A stretch of 64,000 nucleotides of DNA from the NCBI GenBank assembly GCA_936432065.2, contig OW386292.2, positions 131,393,460 through 131,457,459 on the forward strand. Direction: 5' to 3'. Below are positions 59,674 through 64,000 of the stretch, one piece after another (within the stretch, counting starts at the first letter, position 1; each line of letters starts with the position of its first letter). Below the pieces are notes generated by a model. The model worked only from the letters and a program-made list of their open reading frames with translations. It was not told where the DNA came from and did not search any database. The position numbers and the translations under genes are program-made. Origin of the DNA: Rutpela maculata (taxonomy: Eukaryota; Arthropoda; Insecta; Coleoptera; Cerambycidae).

Positions 59674-60341
59674 AATTTGCAGACTTTTTTAGTTTTTTAT
59701 TGCTATTTTCCATTATCACAAACGGAGTACCCAGAGACAGTCATCATTTATATTACAGACACAAGAATAAAAAGTACCAACCAAATTAGGATGAAAAATA
59801 ACCGAAAATCTTGGGTTAGAAATTATGAATTTATATTGTTGCTTATTTACAAATATCTATTTCCTTCGGTGGTTTATACGTCTATATTTTCATCTTTTTT
59901 TAGTTACTGAATTGGAAAACATATTTCTACTCGAAAAATAACTTTCTGTAAGTATTATTTTTAACCTGTTTAAACAATTTCCTTTAAAAAATACATGAAA
60001 CACAAAATATAAACAGGTACATACTCTTTAAACATGCTACAAATTAGTATTTCCGGCAACATTGCCTACATCCCATCTGACTGAAACTCTGCTGCCAAAT
60101 TTATATTTTATGTAGCTGACGGTTTTCTAACTGCCGGTTGGTCGAAGGCAGGATAAACACTTTTTAATTTAACAGAGACTTTAACAGCCAGCTATAGTTG
60201 ACTGGAAGCTATGTAACAGGAACATTTAACCGCGCACTGATAAACCGGCCCTAAAATGTTTAATAGAAGCACATTCTAAACTTCTAGTTAGTTTATCTGT
60301 AGGCTAAAGTGGTTAACCTTGCATCGAAAAACCTCCCCTCA

Positions 60342-61830
60342 ATCAATCTGTTATTTGTCCCGTGAATAATTCCTACAAGAGATTTTCTTTTTTTATACTT
60401 AATCATTAATTGTTTTCCACAAAAATATCGTGTTTGCTACGACCGTCATATTGGGAAAATGACGGTCAAAACAGATTTTCCGCAATTATCTCCTTTCCTG
60501 TTATTTCTACCTTAAAGTTAGATATTACCAATATTGCACAAAATGAAAAAGTTACGACTGTTATTTGAACAATTTTTCTATATTCTTAATATTTTATGAG
60601 TTACTGCCCTCGGATTGGCGAAAATTTGTGCTTCGCTGCACATTTTTGCAATAGGCTCATTTAACATTTTTTTTATTATTACATATTCTGAAAGAGCTTG
60701 GTAAGTATAGTAAGTATGCCAAAAATTAGAATTTTCTGAGGTCGCCTTCATGTATAAAAAAATTATTAAAGTCGGCACGCTTAAAAACGCTCGGGATAAC
60801 CATGTAGTCGAGTTGTGACGTCAGATGGCTGAACCGCCCAGTGAACACGGCTTTGAATGCAAGTTAGTAGAGTAAAATCTGGAAGTAAAGTCGCTTAGTT
60901 TTCGAGAAAAAAAAACCGGCGTAGAACCAAACCAGACTTAGTGGGATTCTTTAGTAAGATAATCGTGTACACAAAATCATTTTTTACATTTTTTCATGGT
61001 CGAGAACTTTTTTTTATTTCGGAAAAACTCAAGAAAAATAGATTTTTAACGAAATATGTTTTATAACGTCTCCACCGCTATATCTCTGAAAATATTTGTG
61101 CTATCAAGCTATTTATTTTTAGATTAAAGTAGACACAATAGCGCTTCGAACAATGTCCCACGTGAACCCGATTTATTTTTTTTTTCAAGTTGGAAAAATA
61201 ATAGGAAACTCAAACTTGTTATTTTCAGTAGCGTAATTTTAGACAATCGAGAAAAAAATTTATTTATGAAATGTATATACATGCTGCGTACAAATTGAAG
61301 CCGCCAATAGTTGAAAAAAGTTTTTAGGATAAAAATTTTTCATGTCCCGTTCATAGTATTGAGTCAGCGATTTTTTTTAACGGGCCAAAGTCATATTCTT
61401 GCGCGCTCGGCTGTAGTAAGCCTGCCGACTGCAACGATCTGACGGTCCCAGTCGGGGTGTATGTGGTAGTTTAACTTATATCAATAGATATAAAACCAGT
61501 AGTGATCAAAAGTACCTAGGGGATCAATATTATTGTTCAATATTTCATATATTGTACAGTAGTATTGACCATATGTTGTTAATATTAAAAAATTGTACAA
61601 TAAATATAAAATAGTCTCCTTTTAATAATAAAAAGACAGGTAGGTAGATATAAATACCTAATTTATAAATATCAATCAGTGTTACTAACTACCCACCTAA
61701 TTAGTAAGTTTATTAGACATTTTTAAATGAATGAAAGTAAAAACGTACGCATAAAATGAGTTTTATTGTTGAAATAAATTTTCTATTTGGATAGATAAAT
61801 ATGTAGTATGTAGTTTATGTAGGCCCTACA
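60342..61830. other. AT-rich stretch, no gene supported
   Basis: A 15-bp CCCGTGAATAATTCC at about 60360 is the reverse complement of GGAATTATTCACGGG at about 55824, bracketing the retroelement chimera. Otherwise there are only short frames. Confidence 0.4.
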
Positions 61831-62008
61831 TTAATAGCATTCTAATTCGTTCATATCTGCCTCGAAATCTTTAATAATGTTGTTACAGGAACGACATTTG
61901 CACTCGTTGCAACATTTTAGGCCTTCCTTAAAACAAGCACATTTTCGATTGTCACAATTTTTATCCGAACAATGAATACTTAATGATTTTCGACAACCGC
62001 CACTTCTA
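61831..62008 (-). pseudogene. Tesmin/TSO1-like CXC-domain fragment
   Basis: The minus-strand frame reads SGGCRKSLSIHCSDKNC, then KCACFKEGLKCCNECKCRSC and NN, followed by an acidic end (ADMNELECY) and TAA. The spacing of cysteines (CxC, GLKC, C-x2-C-x-C-x2-C-x-N) matches a CXC (CRC) zinc-binding half-domain. An in-frame TAG occurs shortly upstream, so this is a last exon or a broken fragment. It plausibly represents the C-terminus of the same gene family as the copies in elements A and B, which lack this domain. Confidence 0.65.
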
Positions 62009-64000
62009 CGCGACTAATCTGACCTGCATGCGAGGTGTATTAATTGCGTCCCAATGTCACATTTAGCGCTGATAAAAAAAATCGCTGTTGCCACACGGTA
62101 CATTTTAGGAAAAAATATATTATTTTGAAAACTTTTGTGATTATTAGGCTTTATTTTCTCGCTGGATGTATGTAAATATTTTCAAAAATAAAAAAGTTTA
62201 TCGATTGGTGAAGATTTCAATACATAAAATATATATTTCTTAGTTTATCTGATTTTTAGAGAAATGAAAGTGCGAATTGTGCCCAAACCGTTTATATTGA
62301 TAAAAGCGCTACAGTGTGTGCTTTAATTTGACACAAAACAAAGTTCGGTACCTTTAATAATGATTTATCCATATTTAAAAGAGCAGAATTAAAACTTGAA
62401 ATGACAATAATAAAATAAATATCTTGTCAAATTCTAAAGCTAACAGAATTTACAAAGTGTTTCAAATTTTATTAGCTGGGGGGGAAAATGACATGATATT
62501 TATTACCTTAAAGTAGGCAACCAAAAATTCAAAATGAGGAGAAACTATTATACGATAATATTAACATAAAAATCAAATTTTACACTTCTGTAAAATTAGA
62601 ACATGAGTTTTAAACTTTGTATGAGTTTCAAAGGTGCAGATTCTCATCACAAGAGAATGAATTATCAAATGACAATTAAAACTATGTAACAAATAGGTTT
62701 CTATAAGACTAGATTTAAGAAAGGTTATTATAACTTACGTTATCTTCGCAAGACAAACTTTTTTTTTAAAGTGCAATTTTAAATTAAAAGAACTTAAAAC
62801 TACAAACCACAAAGGTGTTTAAAAACAAGATTACTAAAATAAATCACTTAAATTAGGTAAATGAACTATAAAAAAGAATTTACCAATGATTATCAAAATA
62901 TAAGAATTTCTCAAAATAAGTAATCGTGTAAAGATTCTTGTATGGAAAATCTTAGATTATTAACTTACGATATGTTCAGTGGGAACATTCCTTGAATTTG
63001 AACTTTAATTTAGTTTTCTACAGATTAAAACATTACTAAAAATAAATACATGGTACGCAATTGATCCTTAGAGATTTTGATAACGAGAAACTTTACCATC
63101 CTAAATATTGTGCATCGAATCAGTAGAGGGAATTTCAGTGAAACTTTCCAGCAATTTTCAGTAGGAGATTTCCAAGGATCTAATCGGTATAGGTCTGAGA
63201 ACTTAGATATCAATTCTTACAAGAGAAAATTGTAATTAAATAATATAAAATCCACTTTAGAGATAAGCATTGTATTGAAATAAGTTAAATAGTTCAGGAA
63301 GATTAATCAGCAAGGGAAATCACAATAATTTTAAGTGTTTTTTACATAATTTTAAGCATGTTTATGTAGAAAATCAGAGCTTTTGAAACTAGCTTAATAT
63401 AAGGTCAGAGATGACAAAAATCATATGAAAATGTTGCAAATAAAGTAAAGAAGATATTAAGGATAATAAAATTAGTTAAGAACAGATTGAAGAAAATGTT
63501 CATATATTTTAAAAGGGTCATTTCATAAGATTTTAGTCTAGCAATCATAAAATGTCAGGGATTGAAGTTTTAAAAAAAATAAAATAAAAAAAAAATATTA
63601 TTGATTAGAGACGAATTTGCTAGATAGTTGAAGAAAGCCGAAATTATATTTTAAAATCAGAATTAAAAGGAAGAAAAATTAAATAAATACATCAATATCA
63701 TATTGGTAAATGGAGTATTGATTTTGAATTGATCCATGGAATAAATGATGTAATATTAATAAAGATTAAAATGAGGCAAGTAAAAATTTCAACTTCAGTG
63801 CTTTGGAAAGCATATAATTATATCATCATCCAATTATAAATTAATAGAAGATTTCAAAAGCTGTAATTTTAAATTGAAACTGTAATAAGATAAGCAAAAG
63901 TGATGTAACCAACAAATGTCAAATTAAAATTTTGACTTACAAGGGATGTAAATCTCAAATATATTATAAGGAAGTTAGTATCCAGTCTATGGTGCATCGT
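62009..64000. other. Very AT-rich stretch, no gene seen
   Basis: The longest frames are about 60 codons with no motif. No arrestin N-domain exon was recognised here. No tandem array or element termini could be paired. Confidence 0.45.

Larger units (their letters stand above)
57657..60251. mobile_element. PIF/Harbinger element (inner), decayed, TAA target duplication
   Basis: The TIR GGGCCGGTTTATCAGTGC starts at 57657 and its close complement ends at 60251. TAA lies on both sides (57654-57656 and 60252-60254), the usual Harbinger target. It contains the N-terminal remnant of a Harbinger transposase, split by a third element. The rest of the transposase is missing. Confidence 0.8.
57573..60338. 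mobile_element. PIF/Harbinger-like MITE (outer), split by a related element
   Basis: The left TIR is GGGCCGGTTTTTCAATGCAA and the right end in reverse complement is GGGGAGGTTTTTCGATGCAA. TCA flanks both sides (57570-57572 and 60339-60341). Without the inner insertion the element is about 170 bp and nearly palindromic: TAACTAGAAGTTTAGAATGT on the left, its complement on the right. Confidence 0.75.

Overview
This window looks like arthropod, most likely insect, nuclear DNA: AT-rich, largely non-coding, and dominated by layered transposable elements. The support comes from the repeat types: a copia-type gag whose primer-binding site matches an initiator tRNA-Met half-molecule, many hAT-like MITEs with 8-bp target duplications, TTAA-flanked piggyBac-like MITEs, PIF/Harbinger and Tc1/mariner-like elements, an apparently intact APE-type LINE, and several tRNA- or 5S-derived SINEs. 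The order cannot be fixed from the sequence alone.

Only one convincing host gene is visible: the 3' part of an arrestin-domain-containing gene on the minus strand (52856-55592). It has four exons with consistent GT-AG junctions and phases, an arrestin C-domain, and a Ser/Thr/Pro/Glu-rich tail built of about eight degenerate 20-24-residue repeats. Its N-terminal exons were not found and probably lie beyond 64000.

Layout. 0.3-6.9 kb: two inverted-repeat elements with CAGGGTG-type ends, a LINE 3' end and a tRNA-like copy. 8.1-14.2 kb: two adjacent, unrelated terminal-inverted-repeat (TIR) elements, each carrying a degenerate copy of the same intron-containing gene, a family often annotated with a tesmin/TSO1-like CXC domain. 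A separate CXC-domain fragment lies at 61.8 kb. 14.4-19.3 kb: a large foldback-like element made of inverted minisatellite arrays, with a clean hAT insertion, a perfect 54-bp palindrome and a possible solo LTR. 20.2-24.4 kb: short duplications, a Tc1/mariner-like MITE and an element with TGACGTC motif clusters. 25.1-31.7 kb: a tandem array of about 306-bp units split by a 5.06-kb TIR element (TSD ATTAGGT), which holds an hAT-like element, which in turn holds a 5S-derived SINE and a 624-bp palindromic hAT MITE. 32.1-37.0 kb: a TIR element split by the LINE. 37.2-43.2 kb: two more GACGTC-rich elements with LINE and SINE insertions. 43.4-52.8 kb: MITEs, hairpins and a 4.2-kb inverted-repeat element.

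55.8-60.3 kb is the most informative accessory stretch. A copia LTR end, primer-binding site and gag pseudogene is fused directly to an intronless kinesin (KIF4-like) cDNA fragment. Next to it, a PIF/Harbinger MITE holds a decayed Harbinger element whose transposase gene is split by a further MITE. Target-site duplications give an order of insertion for most of these layers.
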